Source of the DNA: Chara braunii
Taxonomy: Eukaryota > Streptophyta > Charophyceae > Charales > Characeae
DNA length: 43,554 nt
Reading direction: 5' to 3'
Assembly: GCA_003427395.1 (NCBI GenBank)
Contig: BFEA01000316.1
Coordinates: 94,051 to 137,604, forward strand
The notes beneath the pieces are model-generated. The model had not been told where the DNA came from, made no database searches, and saw nothing but the letters and a program-made list of their open reading frames with translations. Every line of letters starts with the position of its first letter. The stretch's first letter is position 1. This document shows, piece by piece, positions 31,376 to 43,386 of the stretch. The position numbers and the translations under genes are program-made.

Positions 31376-31399
31376 CCTAGCATCCATCCCCCTTAGCTT

Positions 31400-32990
31400 C
31401 GAAAGTCCGCTGAGATGCTTCATGCTGGTGCCTTCCCTTTCAGTTTCTTCTCATATTCTGCCATGATCTGAGGAGCTATCTTGACAAGTTCCTCCCTTGA
31501 AATCCATTGATCTTCCTTAGGATCCGTTTAATTTATGCCTTAAATGCACTTTGTACTCTTTTGCAGGTTTAGGAGATCTACCCCTGCCGGGTGGCTTGGG
31601 AACAGGCGTGTCTCGGTGGTCAAGGATATCGCCGACGTCCATGTGGCCATCCATGGTTGGGGGCAGCATAGATTTCCGTGATGGGAACTGTTCTGTCTCA
31701 GCGAAAGTTGCAAGCTTGGAAGCATGAAAAACAGGGAAGTGCGTAGGTGACTAGGGATACGAATGACGTACGAGGGACCATCCAAATCGTTACCCACAAT
31801 GTCTAAGACTTCCCAAGGACCGAAATATTAAGGCATTAGTTTTCTGGAGATGCCAGACTTCTGTCCCAGCTAACTAGCCTTGACCCAGACACGTTCCCCT
31901 ACCTGAAATGTGAATTGTCGGCGATGCTTGTTCTCAAAAGCAATCATGGCTTCCTGGGATTTCTTGATGTGTTCGACAGTCTGCTGCAGGAATTTCTCGT
32001 ACTGGTCACCAAATTCAATGGTTCCAGGACTTGCAGTAGTTCGGTTTTCAGGCAGGAGGGAGTCTAGAGCAGATCTACGTTTCCATCCCAGATGCAGCTG
32101 ATTCCAGGTGACCCCGGTGGTGCTGTGTACAACGTTATTGTACAAACTGGCGATGAGAGGTAACTTATCATCTCATTCATCCTGGTTGGGCTCGATGTAA
32201 TGCCTGAGCAGATGCTGCACCACACGGTTCATCTGTTCAGCCTACCCATTTGCTTCGGGATGATTCCCAGAAGTCATCTGAAGTTGGCTGCACATCTGTT
32301 CAACGGCCTTTTTCCACATCTCGCTGGTGAAACACACATCTCTATCACTAACGATTGTCTTTGGCAGCCTGAAATTACGCACCTAGTTATCCATGAATAA
32401 CTTAATGACATGTTCAGTCCTAGCGATCTCCCGCATGACAATTAGTCTAGCGAACTTAGTAAACCTATCAACTATGACGAAGATGTCCCTCTTCCCCTTC
32501 TTGCTGGTCACGAGAGTATCCATGAAGTCCATGGAGATACTCTGCCCTGGGCCAGCAGGAATGGGTAGAGGCTTGAGTAACCCAAGCGGAGCTTGAGTCC
32601 GTGGCTTGTCCCGCTAACATACCTAACACGTGTGTACGTACTTTTTTGCATCATCCAGCATGTTAGGCCACTAGAATCGCTGTACTAAATTAGCACTAGT
32701 CTTCTTGTTGCCGAAATTTCTCGTTGCGTCATGGTACTCACCTAGAAATGAACTATGCAAAATATCCCTAGATGGAACAACTAACCTCTTAAACCTTGTC
32801 TTTTCAAGAAAGAGTAACCCATCCACCATCACAAACTCGTAAGAGGTGACCTTATCTTTGCCCTTCAGTTTGTTGATGATGTCCATCGTGATGGGATCTT
32901 CCTTGTAGGCTTCCCCCAAAGATCGAGTAACGTCCTCAGATAAGCCAAGCAAAAAAAAATCAGCGCACCTAGGTAATCTGCCCTTCTAGA
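31400..32990 (-). pseudogene. Element C integrase with chromodomain-like end (broken)
   Basis: Right to left: FLGEYHDATRNFG (zinc-finger region with loss of some Cys/His), core region with SISMDFMDT and SDRDVCFTSEMWKK, then HPEANG-stop-AEQMNRVVQHLLRHYIEPNQDE-stop-DDKL, VVHSTTGVTWNQL, HRRQFTFQVGERVWVKAS-stop-LGQKSGISRKLMP-stop-YFGPWEVLDIVG, GPSYVIRIPSHL. Stops replace Gln (NGxAEQ, MPxYF) and Trp (DExDDKL). Close to element B over the shared tail. Confidence 0.8.
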
Positions 32991-32999
32991 CAACGCATC

Positions 33000-34330
33000 T
33001 GTAACCTTGTTGTACTCTCCCTTCACATAGTCTAGTTTGAAGTCATACTAATCTATGATTTCAATCCATCGTTTGAATGCATCAAAGAGAACTGGTTGAG
33101 TCTTGATCCACTTGAGGGTCTAATGACCAATTCTCAAGTAAAAGAACCTTCCTAACACATAATGCCTCCAGTGGAGAAGTGCCTTGTAGAGAGCATAAGT
33201 TCTGTCTAATAGGTGGACTTTGCCAACTTCTTTGATGACATCTTTTTGCTCATATACTCGATCGGTCTCAATTTTTTCCCTTCCTGTTGAGCCAGCACTG
33301 CGCAAATGCCATATTGGCTTGCGTCAATGGTTACAACGAATGGTCTCTTCGAGTTAGGTACCATGAGAACTTTATGGTGTGTGCGAGCATGCTTCAAACG
33401 CTTGAAAGCTACCTCGCACTCGTTGGTCCAGTCCCATGGTGTGTCAAGTCGAGTTAGATCAGTCAAGGGAGATGCGATCATACTACAATTTTTTAGCACG
33501 AAATTGCGGTAATATCTACACATTCCCAAGAATGATATGACCTCAGTCACATATTGGGATCGTGACCAGTCCCTAATGCTAGCCACCTTCGCATCTTCGG
33601 GTCTAATCCCATTCGCGTATACTTCATGACTCAAATACAACATTTGAGTGCGTCCGAACTCGCATTTCTCTGCATTTATCTTATACTTGTGTTGCCGAAG
33701 AAGTGAAAGTACTTTGTTTACATGTTGAGCATGCTCCTTGACAGTCTTACTAAAGATAAGTATGTCGTCGAGGTACACGACAATGAACTTATTTAAATAA
33801 TCATGAAAGGTTTTATTCATGGTGTGTTGAAATGTACCTGGCACATTGCAAAGGCCAAAGGACATCTCCACAAACTCGTATAGACCATACCTGGTCTGGT
33901 ATGCGGTTTTATGCTGGTCTTCTGGTCTTATGGCAATCTGATGGTAGTCGGATTTCAATTCTATCTTCGTATGGACCTTACACCCATGCACCCTATCCAA
34001 TAGGTCGTCGATGCGTGGTAAAGGCTATTCGTTCTTAACAGTAATGGCATTGAAGCCTCTATAATCAATTCACATCCTTAGTTTTTCCCCTTTCTTTTGA
34101 ACAAATAAGACTGGTAAGCCAAAGGGGGAGGTGCTAGGCCCAATCCACCCCTTCTCTATGAGTTCTTTCAGTTATTGTCAAAGCTCGTCCGACTCGGCCG
34201 GATCCATCCTATAGATTCTTCCCTTAGGTGTCATGTTACTTGGGATGATCTCTATGGCATGGACAACCTCCATGCCTACAACCTATATAGGCTCCTCAAA
34301 GAGATGAGGGTACTTAGCGACGATGGTCTC
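33000..34330 (-). pseudogene. Element C reverse transcriptase - RNase H (YLDD intact, frame broken)
   Basis: Motifs: IPSNMTPKGRIYRM linker, [18 protein letters not shown][36 protein letters not shown], HTKIELKSDYHQIAIRPEDQ, EMSFGLCNVPGTFQHTM, FIVVYLDDILIFSKT (catalytic Asp pair about 33,781-33,776), then RNase H VVTIDASQYGICAVLAQQ, IEYMSKKM and AKSTY. The 264-codon frame 34,000-33,206 is the longest open piece. Several stops (TGA, TAA, TAG) lie upstream at 34,050-34,340 and a frameshift near 33,210. Confidence 0.85.
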
Positions 34331-34499
34331 TATCTATGAGGTTGTTTTAACGACCTCCCCTTTTGCAGAGACATAGTCTAAGACTAAGTATCCTCTTGGT
34401 TCTGTTTATAATAGTTGTAGATTGCTGGTGCGCATAAGCACTCGTAGGAGTCTATTAACCTACTGGCTTTATACTTGGCCAATTTTACGGTCCTCCCAT

Positions 34500-35290
34500 T
34501 AGGCAACTACTGCTTTAACACCTTTTTATCCTAGTCAAACTGGGGTTTGGCAACCTGGAGGTAATACATGCCTAACAACATGTCGAAAGGCAAATCGTCA
34601 CTCATTAGGAATGATATCTTATGACTTATCTTTCCTCCTGGGTAGAAGAAAGTGCAGACTACGTCCTTCACGTAGTCCTCCACCAACATGCGCTCTTTGT
34701 TGGCCAGAGTAGATGTTACCGGTCTACTCATGCGTTGCACCCAGTCCTTTAGGCGTAATCTCTCAATGCAGTCGAGTTTCGTTTGGATCCAATGTCTATG
34801 AAGGCACTGCACTTACAGTCACCCACACCAACTTTCACAATGAAGTGCTTCCCTTTAGGACCTCTACTCAGTGCCACCCATGACTCACGAGGGTCCTTTG
34901 CCGACCACTCACCTTGAAGGTCCTTTAAGGCTTCAGACACATCCAACGTACAGAGTATAGTTGGGTCAGGGTGCGTCTGCGGGGTGACTGAGGAGTCAAT
35001 AGCTTCGACCAACTCTTGAAACGGGAAGGGTACATCAAGCGCTTCAACGAGAGTAGAAGCAGCTATAACTTTTACTGGTCGTAAGTGGTTCCAGAGCTGG
35101 AGCTCGTAGAGACCCCAGACTGAGAAAAAGGATACCCACCCTTAGGAGGGATCTTCTGCGAGACCTTCGGGTTCTTGCACTTAAACTAGTAATGGCCATA
35201 CTCTTCGCAGTTTATGCAAGCACCACGCGACCAACAGTTACACCACACTTCCTGATCCAAACCAGTGTCGGGACTAGTGGGTCCCGAGAC
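34500..35290 (-). pseudogene. Element C protease and gag zinc knuckle (broken, 5'-truncated)
   Basis: FIVKVGVGDCKCSAFIDIGSKRNS (about 34,850-34,780) carries the D-x-G-type protease site, and SFLMSDDLPFDMLLGMYYLQVAKPQFD the conserved end of the domain. At about 35,215-35,170 CINCEEYGHY-stop-FKC fits a C-x2-C-x4-H-x4-C knuckle with a TAG inside. Similarity ends near 35,290; capsid, PBS and 5' LTR are missing. Confidence 0.65.
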
Positions 35291-36540
35291 AAGTCCTGAC
35301 CCTTAAGAGATGGTATATGGCCAAATTGTGCATAGCAGAGAAAACCGGAGGCAAGAGAGAAAGGAAGGATGAAAGGCTAAGTCATAAGTGTTGGCGCCTA
35401 CGGGCCTGGAGAATGCCTTGGGCCATTGGAACCACTGGACCCTGAAGAGATTAGCAGAATAGTAAGCGACAGAAGGCCGCAAGAGAATGGTAAAGGCGGT
35501 CCTTCTCAAAGGAAGAAGGACCGCCGGAAAAAAAATAATACCCTAGGCCGTGCGCCGCAGCAAAAGCGAATGTATCCACCGCAAAAGCTCGGCTACGTTT
35601 GGGAGTGGGTTTGGCACCTTGTACTTGAGTTACGAGGGGCTCTCAGAACACACTTTGGTTGCATCTTGACAGCTCGCTCGTCGCTGGCAACGGACGCGAC
35701 TGTCGGGATGCCTTGAGAGAAAGAGAGAGAGGGGGGGGGGTACCTGGCCATTGGCCTGCCTCTTCATCATCCATAAATACGATGAGCAAAATCGATCGGA
35801 TCTACCGCTGGGGCATGAAAATATACACGGCCACACTACAAAGGTAAGTTGTTGTTTTTTTTTTGTTTTTTTTTTTTAAGATTCTTTTTTTTTTCTTTTT
35901 TTCTTTTTTTCTTTTTCTTTTTGATGATTTTTTCCCCTCTCCTCGGTTATCCGCGCCCGTTGGGTTAAGAAACGGGTTGCAGCACTCACGGCGCGCCCGA
36001 ACCTGGCGCAGTTTGCGTCCGGGTACGGGCGCACGGGGCAGGGGAAAAGCAAGCCCCCTTGAGCTTGACTTTAGTTCTACTCTGTGAAAAGACTGTGTGA
36101 GGGGGGAGGGAGCTGCTCGTTTCATAAAACGAGTGGCCCCTGCCCAAGAAAACGAAGGGGGGGGGGGAAAGTAAAAAGAAAAAAACAGAACGTCGCGAAT
36201 CTAATCGCGACGCAGGGCCAGATGCAGGGGTAGAAGCATGTGGACTCTGAGTTGCATTTGGCCGGGGGTAGCGGCCATATGCATTACCAAGGCCTGGAAC
36301 TGTTCCCCTACGGAAACATCAAGTTTCTCAACCCTTGATCGCGTTTGAGATCCAGGGTTACGCCTCACTCCGAATTTTGGCTGGGGGCAAAGCAGCTGCC
36401 CTCAGCCTCCAGCCAGCCATAAAACATCCAGCAACCAGTCAACCATCATTCATTTGTGTCTGGTGTTGCTAGCATTTCACTTGGGTGAATGCTGCCTGCT
36501 GGAGGAGGAACTGCTGGTGGAGTAAGAAGGAGCTGAGTGT
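35291..36540. other. Unassigned stretch with a perfect hairpin and T-rich tracts
   Basis: GGCGGTCCTTCT (35,495-35,506) and AGAAGGACCGCC (35,514-35,525) form a perfect 12-bp stem with 7-nt loop. A plus-strand frame at 35,426-35,716 (basic, Lys/Arg-rich) matches nothing I recognise. T-runs at 35,855-35,925 and G-runs at 35,732 and 36,157. Confidence 0.5.
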
Positions 36541-36738
36541 AGGTCTGCAAGAGAGAGGAGAGGATTGTTGGAGGTGGCCATAGCTGAGCACAACCATAAC
36601 CGCCATCTCAGCGAGGGGAAGAGAAAGGAGCACCGGAGGTTTGCAAGAAGGAGAGGACTGTTGGAGGTGGTCATAGCTGAGCACAGCCATAGCCGCCATC
36701 TCAGCAAGGGGAAGAGAAAGGAGCGCTGAAGGTCTGCA
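36541..36738. repeat. Two-and-a-bit tandem ~95-bp repeat
   Basis: AGGTYTGCAAGA... units start at 36,541, 36,637 and 36,730, each with GGAGGTGG, CATAGCTGAGCAC and GCCATCTCAGC. Confidence 0.85.
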
Positions 36739-36779
36739 GAGAGAGTGAGAGTGAGGGTAGCCATAGCTGCCGCTGCACT

Positions 36780-37100
36780 TGGTGGAACGCAGGATAGGTG
36801 TTGTTCGCTCAGCATGGCAACGGCGACACTTTTTGGTGGTGACGCGGAAGCGCTACCGATTTTTTTTAACCGAGGCGGCACTGAGATTTTGGTAGTGACG
36901 CGAAAATGTTGTCGAAATCTTCCGGCGTCAACGGTGTTTTTTTAGCAACGACGCGGAAGTGCCGCCGAACTTTTCGGCGGCGGCAGTGCGTTCTAGGCGG
37001 TGGCGTGGAAGCGCTACCCGGTTTGCGTTGACTGTGAGGGACATTTTGCGGCAGTGTGCTCTAGTATTGACGACAACAACGTGGTGGTGCGGTTAATGTG
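36780..37100. repeat. Degenerate GACGCGGAAGCGCTACC repeats
   Basis: GACGCGGAAGCGCTACCG, GACGCGAAAATG, GACGCGGAAGTGCCGCCG and GGCGTGGAAGCGCTACCC recur about every 60 bp. No gene; could be an element leader. Confidence 0.6.
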
Positions 37101-39579
37101 ACGATGATGCTAAGACGTCGTCAAATTATTGAGAAGTGATTGTGTGGTGAGAGGGTATTGCGGCAGACGATCGTTATAGAGAGTGGTGTGTATCACTTTG
37201 CTGACGGCTCGTGGTGAAAGTTTCTCATATGAAGGCAAGAATTTATACGATTTTCTTGAGTGAGCTATACATCATTTTCACTCAAGGTCAGTCGGCCAGT
37301 CAGTTGGTCAGTTATTGACTCGGACCCCTTCACAGTTGTGTGAACCCACACTTGGTTGACCCTGTTCTTTAAATGTTCAATGAAAAGGTACAGGAAATGT
37401 GTGCTTGCATGCGTGAATGGAAGTCTGACATGAGTTTCGGATTACATTGTCTTTTTTTGAACTTGTTGTTTGATCCGATGTGCAGGTAGGTAGAAGGATG
37501 CCTGAAAAACACGAACCTATTCATGTTAATGAAAGTGAATGGAAGGATGGTTGTCTTCTATTTCTCGCTCGCATGCGTGTTGAAGGGAAGGACAAGCAGT
37601 AGACGACCAAAAAATATTTGATCACACAAAGAAGAAGAAATCAATTGGACATAGACGTTTTTCCTGAGGTTACTACCCGTTCTTTCCCGAGTGACCCTCT
37701 TTGTCTATGCCCATCTGTCTGAATTATTTTCTCTCCTGTGATCTCCTTTTTCGTCTAAGTTAGCCTTGACGTCAGGCGACGAGGGATCATTTTGCCTACC
37801 GTGGTAGACGTCTTTCCCTTTCCTAGGAGGCATTTGAGGCGGGGGTTCGTTGCCTTAGGGGCCGGTCCTGCTATCGACTCGGAGTGGACCGCTTATGAGG
37901 GTGATACCATGTTGTTGTGGTGGAGCCATCCCGACTTCTGAGATCCGAGGTTCGCTTGGGCGAGGACGAGGGGTATCCCTGACCACCTCCTAGGGAAAGG
38001 ACATGCGCTTACTCACAGAAGAGCCTTAAGTTTTTAACGCCTCGCGTTAAGGGGAGTTATCATAGCATACCCCTTAGTGGTCGTTTTAGCGGTCACTCGT
38101 GTATGGAGAACTGAGGCACGAGAAGCTCAGTTCATGGTTACTAGTTGGAACAGAGCGAGGCTAGACACTCTTGTTGTGGTTGGCCTCGCCACAAGAAACG
38201 AGGATCAATAGGGTCGATATGGTGAGCAAGACTTAGATAGCTAGAGTCGGGAACGACCCTTCCGAGCAGGGTCAATGAGGGTCAGGAGAACAAGGCAACC
38301 CACAAAATTTGAAAACGGGTCCTCGTCCTTAATGGAGCATCCAGTGTTCGGTTGTTCAAGTCGATCGCTGACTTGTATAGTGGTAGCCGGATTACTTGCA
38401 GATGGTATTCACACCAAAGTTAGAGTGAAAGCGTCGTCATCATTAGAGTGATAGCCTCTAAACTTTGTTTGAAAGTGGGGATGTCAACATTTCTTTGCTA
38501 GCAGTCAGTATGGGGTGGATGAAAGAACTTGGCAACGTATCTCATCAAGTAAAAAAGTCACGTCAACCCAGCCATTTGGCAGACGGAGTGGAGATGATTC
38601 GACCAGACTCTATTCAAGCACCACTATACATGTTAATCATGTATTTATCCTGATAAGTGTTATTTGAAATCGAGTCAACTCATGTTGGCTCGTCGCTGGA
38701 TGAAAATCAAGTCAACTTTTGTCGATTTGATTTGAACGAGTGGTATGCATGCGTGTATCTATTTCAGAAGATAAGTCAACTTACGTTGACCTTAGTCTTC
38801 TTTATTTAAAACTGTTTTGTCTGAGTAACTTTTGATTGTCTTTGAAAAAAGAGACTAGGATCGCTCAAAGTTTTTCTTACGCTTGGAATATCACGTCTTA
38901 GTCGACCGGCGTACGTTCCGATTCCTGAGAGATCAACGCCTCAAGGACGGACAACGTTCGGGTCCACTTTGACGTTCAACCATATGTACCTATGTTAGAA
39001 CGAACGAGCAAACGCCCTCGGTCGGCCTATCTCTGCAATTGCATTATAAAAGTTTTCGCAAGTGGGTCGGTAGCTCGGCGGGGATACGTCCCTAAGGGTG
39101 GTGACAGCCCATTAGGGAAGGTATGTTGTGCCCCGGGAGAATGTATCATGTCGTAGGGGACCGCATGATGTACAACTGGCGCACTCGGCCGGAGCGGTGA
39201 TAGGTCGACGTGGGTTACCGTGTCATCCCCGAGTTGTCTCTAAAAAGTTGAAAGCCCAAGCTTCTCCCGTGTGACGCGGCCGGGAGGGCCTTCGCTCACG
39301 CGGGGGCCGATGCGCTCAACAGGTGGCGTCGTTGCCGGGGATAACGACAAACTACCGTTGTCCCTGGTGGAACGACACTCGGGTGATTTAAATTTTTAAA
39401 TGAGAATTATAAATTCATTGGGATAAGTATCTATGTGGATTTGATTTAAATATTGTCGAAAACGAAACTAGTTTTATGTTTATGAATTTTTATTATTTGG
39501 TTATTAATATAAGTTACGTCTTTTGCTGGGTGATACGATGACAAAGGGAGCATGTGCCCACATGTGTCCCCTTTTTTAA
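37101..39579. other. Long gene-free stretch, possible LTR or leader of the plus-strand gag-like gene
   Basis: No recognised protein. An open stretch at about 37,480-37,720 has an internal TAG and no known motif. TTAACGCCTCGCGTTAA (38,035-38,051) is a perfect stem. GC-rich segments at 37,760-38,350 and 39,060-39,390 contrast with AT-rich 38,600-38,880 and 39,390-39,500. No repeat of these segments is seen elsewhere, so LTR status is unproven. Confidence 0.4.
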
Positions 39580-40541
39580 GGCAATGAGGTTGGTGAATTT
39601 CTGCTAGCTTTTCAGATCTTAGCAGGGCTAATGCTTTGGGAAGAACATCATAAGTTAGTTTTTGTCTCAAACTTCGTTGCCGAAAGGTTGAAGTCTGATG
39701 TTGAACTTCTCCGACGAGTTTCTGATACTTGGAATGAATTTGAGAAGTTAATAATTGTCAAATTCACAGGATTGTGTGATGATGAGAATAGTAAGAGTAA
39801 AAAGAAATTAGTAGAACTGAATAGTGATAAACTGATCGAACTCGATTTGACAAAACTTTGTAAAGTTTCTAAAACTGAAGGAGGTACGAGGGAAGTGATT
39901 CACGAAAGACAAGAGATTTGGGGGAGGAAAAATCGAGCTACGGATATTGAGTCACTACCGGACATGCAAAATAAGTCATTATAAAATATTAAAGTTTATT
40001 CAGGTGTACAGTTAGAGGCACAAAAACGGGGAGAATGTTCAAATCAAGGAGAGAGTGAGAAGAAAAGGTATGATAAGTTGCGTTGCCACTTGTACGCACC
40101 CTCATACGAGTACGGATTCGTACTTTTGTACTCGTACGGTACTCGTACGCTACGGGCTCTGTATGAGTTTTTTTTTTTTTTTTTAATCCGGTAGTGTTTT
40201 TATTTTTTTTCTCAAATCTAATAAGAATCTAAAGATGATGCTAAGCCAAATGTTGCTTGTTTTGTGCTGTTGTATCACTTTTTTTTTTTGGATTTTTTTT
40301 TTTTTTGCTTTTTCGTACGGGGGCGTACAAGACGTACATGTTTCCGTACAGATCCCGTACAGATATTACCTGTACATTTCGTACGGAAAGGCCCCGTACG
40401 TGTACTCTATGCAACGTAGATGATAAGCTTTGGAGGTGTATATACTGCGGTATATGGGGTCATAGGATGAGATATTGCAGACACCTCGACTCTGATATGG
40501 AAAATGAAATTGTGAGAAACATGAGGATGAAGTTTTTATAG
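39580..40541 (+). pseudogene. Retroelement gag-like gene with CCHC knuckle, split by a TIR element
   Basis: Open from 39,580, with ATG at 39,631. The visible protein is charged and helical (RLKSDVELLRRVSDTWNEF) and stops at TAA 39,982-39,984, then continues in the same frame to YDK at 40,077. After the inserted element (40,078-40,419) and one target copy, the frame gives KLWRCIYCGIWGHRMRYC, a C-x2-C-x4-H-x4-C knuckle, and ends at 40,541. The knuckle indicates Gag or a related nucleic-acid-binding protein; the family is not identified. Confidence 0.65.
40078..40419. mobile_element. Small TIR element, copy 2, with perfect 8-bp target duplication
   Basis: ATGATAAG flanks it at 40,070-40,077 and 40,420-40,427. 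Ends are TTGCGTTGCCACTTGTACG and, inverted, CTACGTTGCATAGAGTACAC. It shares with copy 1 the order: GTACG cluster, T-run, AATCTAATAAGAATCT, CAAATGTTGCTTGTTTTG, T-runs, GTACG cluster with CGTACGGAAAGGCCCCGTAC. Non-coding. Confidence 0.88.
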
Positions 40542-41719
40542 ACTAAAATAGCATGCCAGTTTTTTCAGTTATGAAGAAAGAAGAATTTATCCGCGATGTT
40601 CTTATATTGATCGCATGTGGGCAAAGTAGAAAGCGTAAAGATCTTCTCAAACCTTGTACTTTTCTTCTTGATAAGTCTTGCGAAGCTTATGATCTAAGGT
40701 GAGACCTTTCAAGACTCATTTAGTTTTGAGGTTAGGAGGTACCTAAGGCACCATCAGTTCTATTTTAGGAGTATTCGGGGTTTTAGTTTGATGAACTTTG
40801 ATCAATATTTGAGATTTTGAGGGAAACTGGAATGTGAAAGATTGATTTTAAGAAACCTTCATGATATATTTTCGCTTACATATTAATTACATTGTTTTCA
40901 GCGGATATTAATTTGGTCATGTACTCGCCTTGTTCAAATTTGGTATGGTGTGGAGAATCTTAAACGTTTTGGTGGTATGTCAATCATAGGTTGACTAAGG
41001 TTTTATTTTAGAGTTTTTGTAATTTTTGTCACTATTGCTGACTTCTTTCGTAATGTTTCATGAGTATTGGTGATTGAATCCATGTGATTTTGTTGAACAA
41101 TTATTATAGATTTCGACTTTGTATGAATTTTTTGTGTGAGAGATGAATGAATTTTGTTCGAGTGAAAATATTTATGATATTTATTATGAATCGTGTTCTT
41201 GTTCATTTCGTTTTAATGAGTGTTTAGTTGTTTATCATTTCTTGATGAAATTCTGATATAATTGTGATATTCTGTATATTTCATTGTGAATGTGAAATTT
41301 TGTAAGTACAAGTCCGAGGAAATGATGTACCTGGGTCATATGTCTGACTGGATTAACATGCGTGATAACCGTCAGACATGTGATTCAATTACCTATCTTG
41401 CCTTATAACTTGGTTTTATGTCAATTGTCATGCATTGAGGAATACTAATGTTGTGAGCCCAGTAGGCGGTAGTGAGGCCTACGCCGGAACTTTGGTGCTG
41501 GTCCATAGTGGGATGTTGTCATATTTCCTTTTGCAGAGGATGACCACACTATCGCTGAAAGGTAGGAAGGTGTTTCGACTTTGTTAGAATGTTGCTTGCA
41601 GAATAGACGACTATTGTTTGGCATAAGGGAAGGAGTGGTTAGTACTTGTCCTTATATCTGAAATAGTCAACGTATCTCCATAACCGAGACCTAACCAACC
41701 TCAAAGTCTTTTATGTGGG
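40542..41719. other. AT-rich gene-free stretch
   Basis: No protein motif on either strand. May be the decayed remainder of the element that carries the gag-like gene. Confidence 0.4.
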
Positions 41720-41965
41720 GTGGGGCAGTTCTATTCTGCATGCAACGGAATAATAAAGGTCGACGACACTGGAATTGGAGGGAAAGTGGTGAGGCTCGAG
41801 TTTAAAGCGGGGTTGACGTCGAGATGTTATCCTTTATGGATTACACCACTCCTCGACGCATTCACAAGACATGTAGGAGATAAAGTATGTATGATGATTA
41901 AGTTGGAGTGGGAAGTAGCCGGACTGGACAAGGACTTTTGGAAGGGTGATTTCTCTCTGGGATAG
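41720..41965 (+). CDS. Short unrecognised frame (81 codons)
   Basis: An open frame with balanced composition but no motif I recognise. Upstream and downstream frames are closed. Coding status is doubtful. Confidence 0.15.
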   Translation: MGQFYSACNGIIKVDDTGIGGKVVRLEFKAGLTSRCYPLWITPLLDAFTRHVGDKVCMMIKLEWEVAGLDKDFWKGDFSLG

Positions 41966-42007
41966 TGCCGACACATGCTGTAGTATAGTGTGAGTATCCT
42001 TGTGTTT

Positions 42008-42185
42008 CATGGGAGGCCCAAGTTAAACTCATGGCAGCGAGAGACATGTTGAGGTGTTGGGAATGCATCCCCATTGACATGAGAGACCTAGGTTAAATTC
42101 CTGGCAGTATGTGTTGTATGATGAAAGATCCGTAGGGGGTTAAGCCTAAAGAGACCTAGATAGGGGGTTATAGCCTGAAGAGAGT
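42008..42185. repeat. Degenerate tandem repeats (70 bp and 29 bp periods)
   Basis: CATGRGAGRCCYARGTTAAA occurs at 42,008 and 42,078. TAGGGGGTTA...GCCTRAAGAGA occurs at 42,133 and 42,161. Non-coding. Confidence 0.7.
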
Positions 42186-43386
42186 CCCATCAGTGGGATA
42201 AGTCTGACCCATCTATGAGAGACTAAACGAAGGATGAGTGGCCGCCAGTGGGATGATGATGGGATCATTCTTCTAAAATGTTCTTGTAATTCCTCAGGTT
42301 GGGTAAAACCAACGGTGGATTCCAGATTCTGGGGAAAGACCTGCCAGAGGTTATTTCTGGCCCTATTCCAACTCGTGAGTGAATGAAAGTATTTTCGAAG
42401 GAAGGTTCGAAAGAATTGTAAGGCTTGAAAGTAAGCCTTTCTTATTGAAGTTATCGAAAGTAATGACGTATGCACAGAGCATTTCAAAAAGATTGTCGCT
42501 CGTCAGGTATGAGTATATGAAATCTGGATTAATTCCAGATGTATTGTCATTATGTGATATATTTGGTGAGGCCTTATAAAGAATTCTCCTTGTATTGCTT
42601 TACGTTGCTTAATGGGGGCAGGGAAGGTTGTCGGGACATAAGCCCCTGTGAGGGTTTCTGCCTGAGATTTTCAAGATCAGACGTTGTCCGAATCTTTTCG
42701 TTGGATTTGAGGAACATGATGAGATTGACATTGCCAAAGTTTATTCGAATCAACCCTATAACTGAGAGACCTAAAGCCTGATGGTGTCATTGACGTGTGA
42801 CGTCATTGGCGTTCGATCGAAACAGCGGGAGTCAGCGGTACGACTTGTCGTTCGCGGTTCCCGACGGGGCCGCAACTTCGTCCGGTATAGGGCCGTGACG
42901 CAAGAGGAATAGGAAAATTTAGGGTCGCGGGCATTTACTTCGAGACAGGGGGCCTAGAGGCCGAGACCTACCTGTTGGGTGACCCCGGAGCTATGGATGG
43001 GCAGCCATCCATGGGAAGGTGGCAAGCAGGTAGGCAGGCAAGGCCTACAGGGCCGTAGGCAGGCAGGGCCTGCAAGGCCATGGCAGGAGCAATACAGAAG
43101 GGGCGAAGCTCTTCTTATAGAAGAGTTGTTCCTCTCACTTTCGTGATAGGAGCTAGCCGAGTAGGTTATAACATACGACTTATACCCAGCAGATACCAAG
43201 ATCGAATTAGGTATGCCGCATCCTACTGGGCCTGGCCGCCAAGCATCTGGGCGCAGCCGATCTTGGCCGTGTGATCATGAGATCGCGTGGCAGAAGATCA
43301 ACCGAGCGAGATTAGCCTGGCCCCTGCGCAAGGATGACATGCATAAGTCGATAAATGTTACATTTATTTTATTTTTTATTTTTTTT
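42186..43386. other. Gene-free stretch with CRE palindrome and GGCAGGCA repeats
   Basis: TGACGTCA (42,798-42,805), a perfect CRE-type bZIP site, follows TGACGTG by one turn. GGCAGGCARGGCCT units recur at about 43,030-43,080. No gene supported. Confidence 0.4.

Noticed and set aside
19543-35215. Alternative genetic code with TAG/TAA as glutamine
   Set aside because: The 935-codon LINE frame and the long open pieces of element A use only CAA/CAG for Gln with no TAR, and Trp, Arg and Tyr positions are also hit by stops.
36477-36881. Minus-strand frame of 134 codons rich in Leu/Ser/Ala
   Set aside because: It is a translation of the ~95-bp tandem repeat with no known motif.
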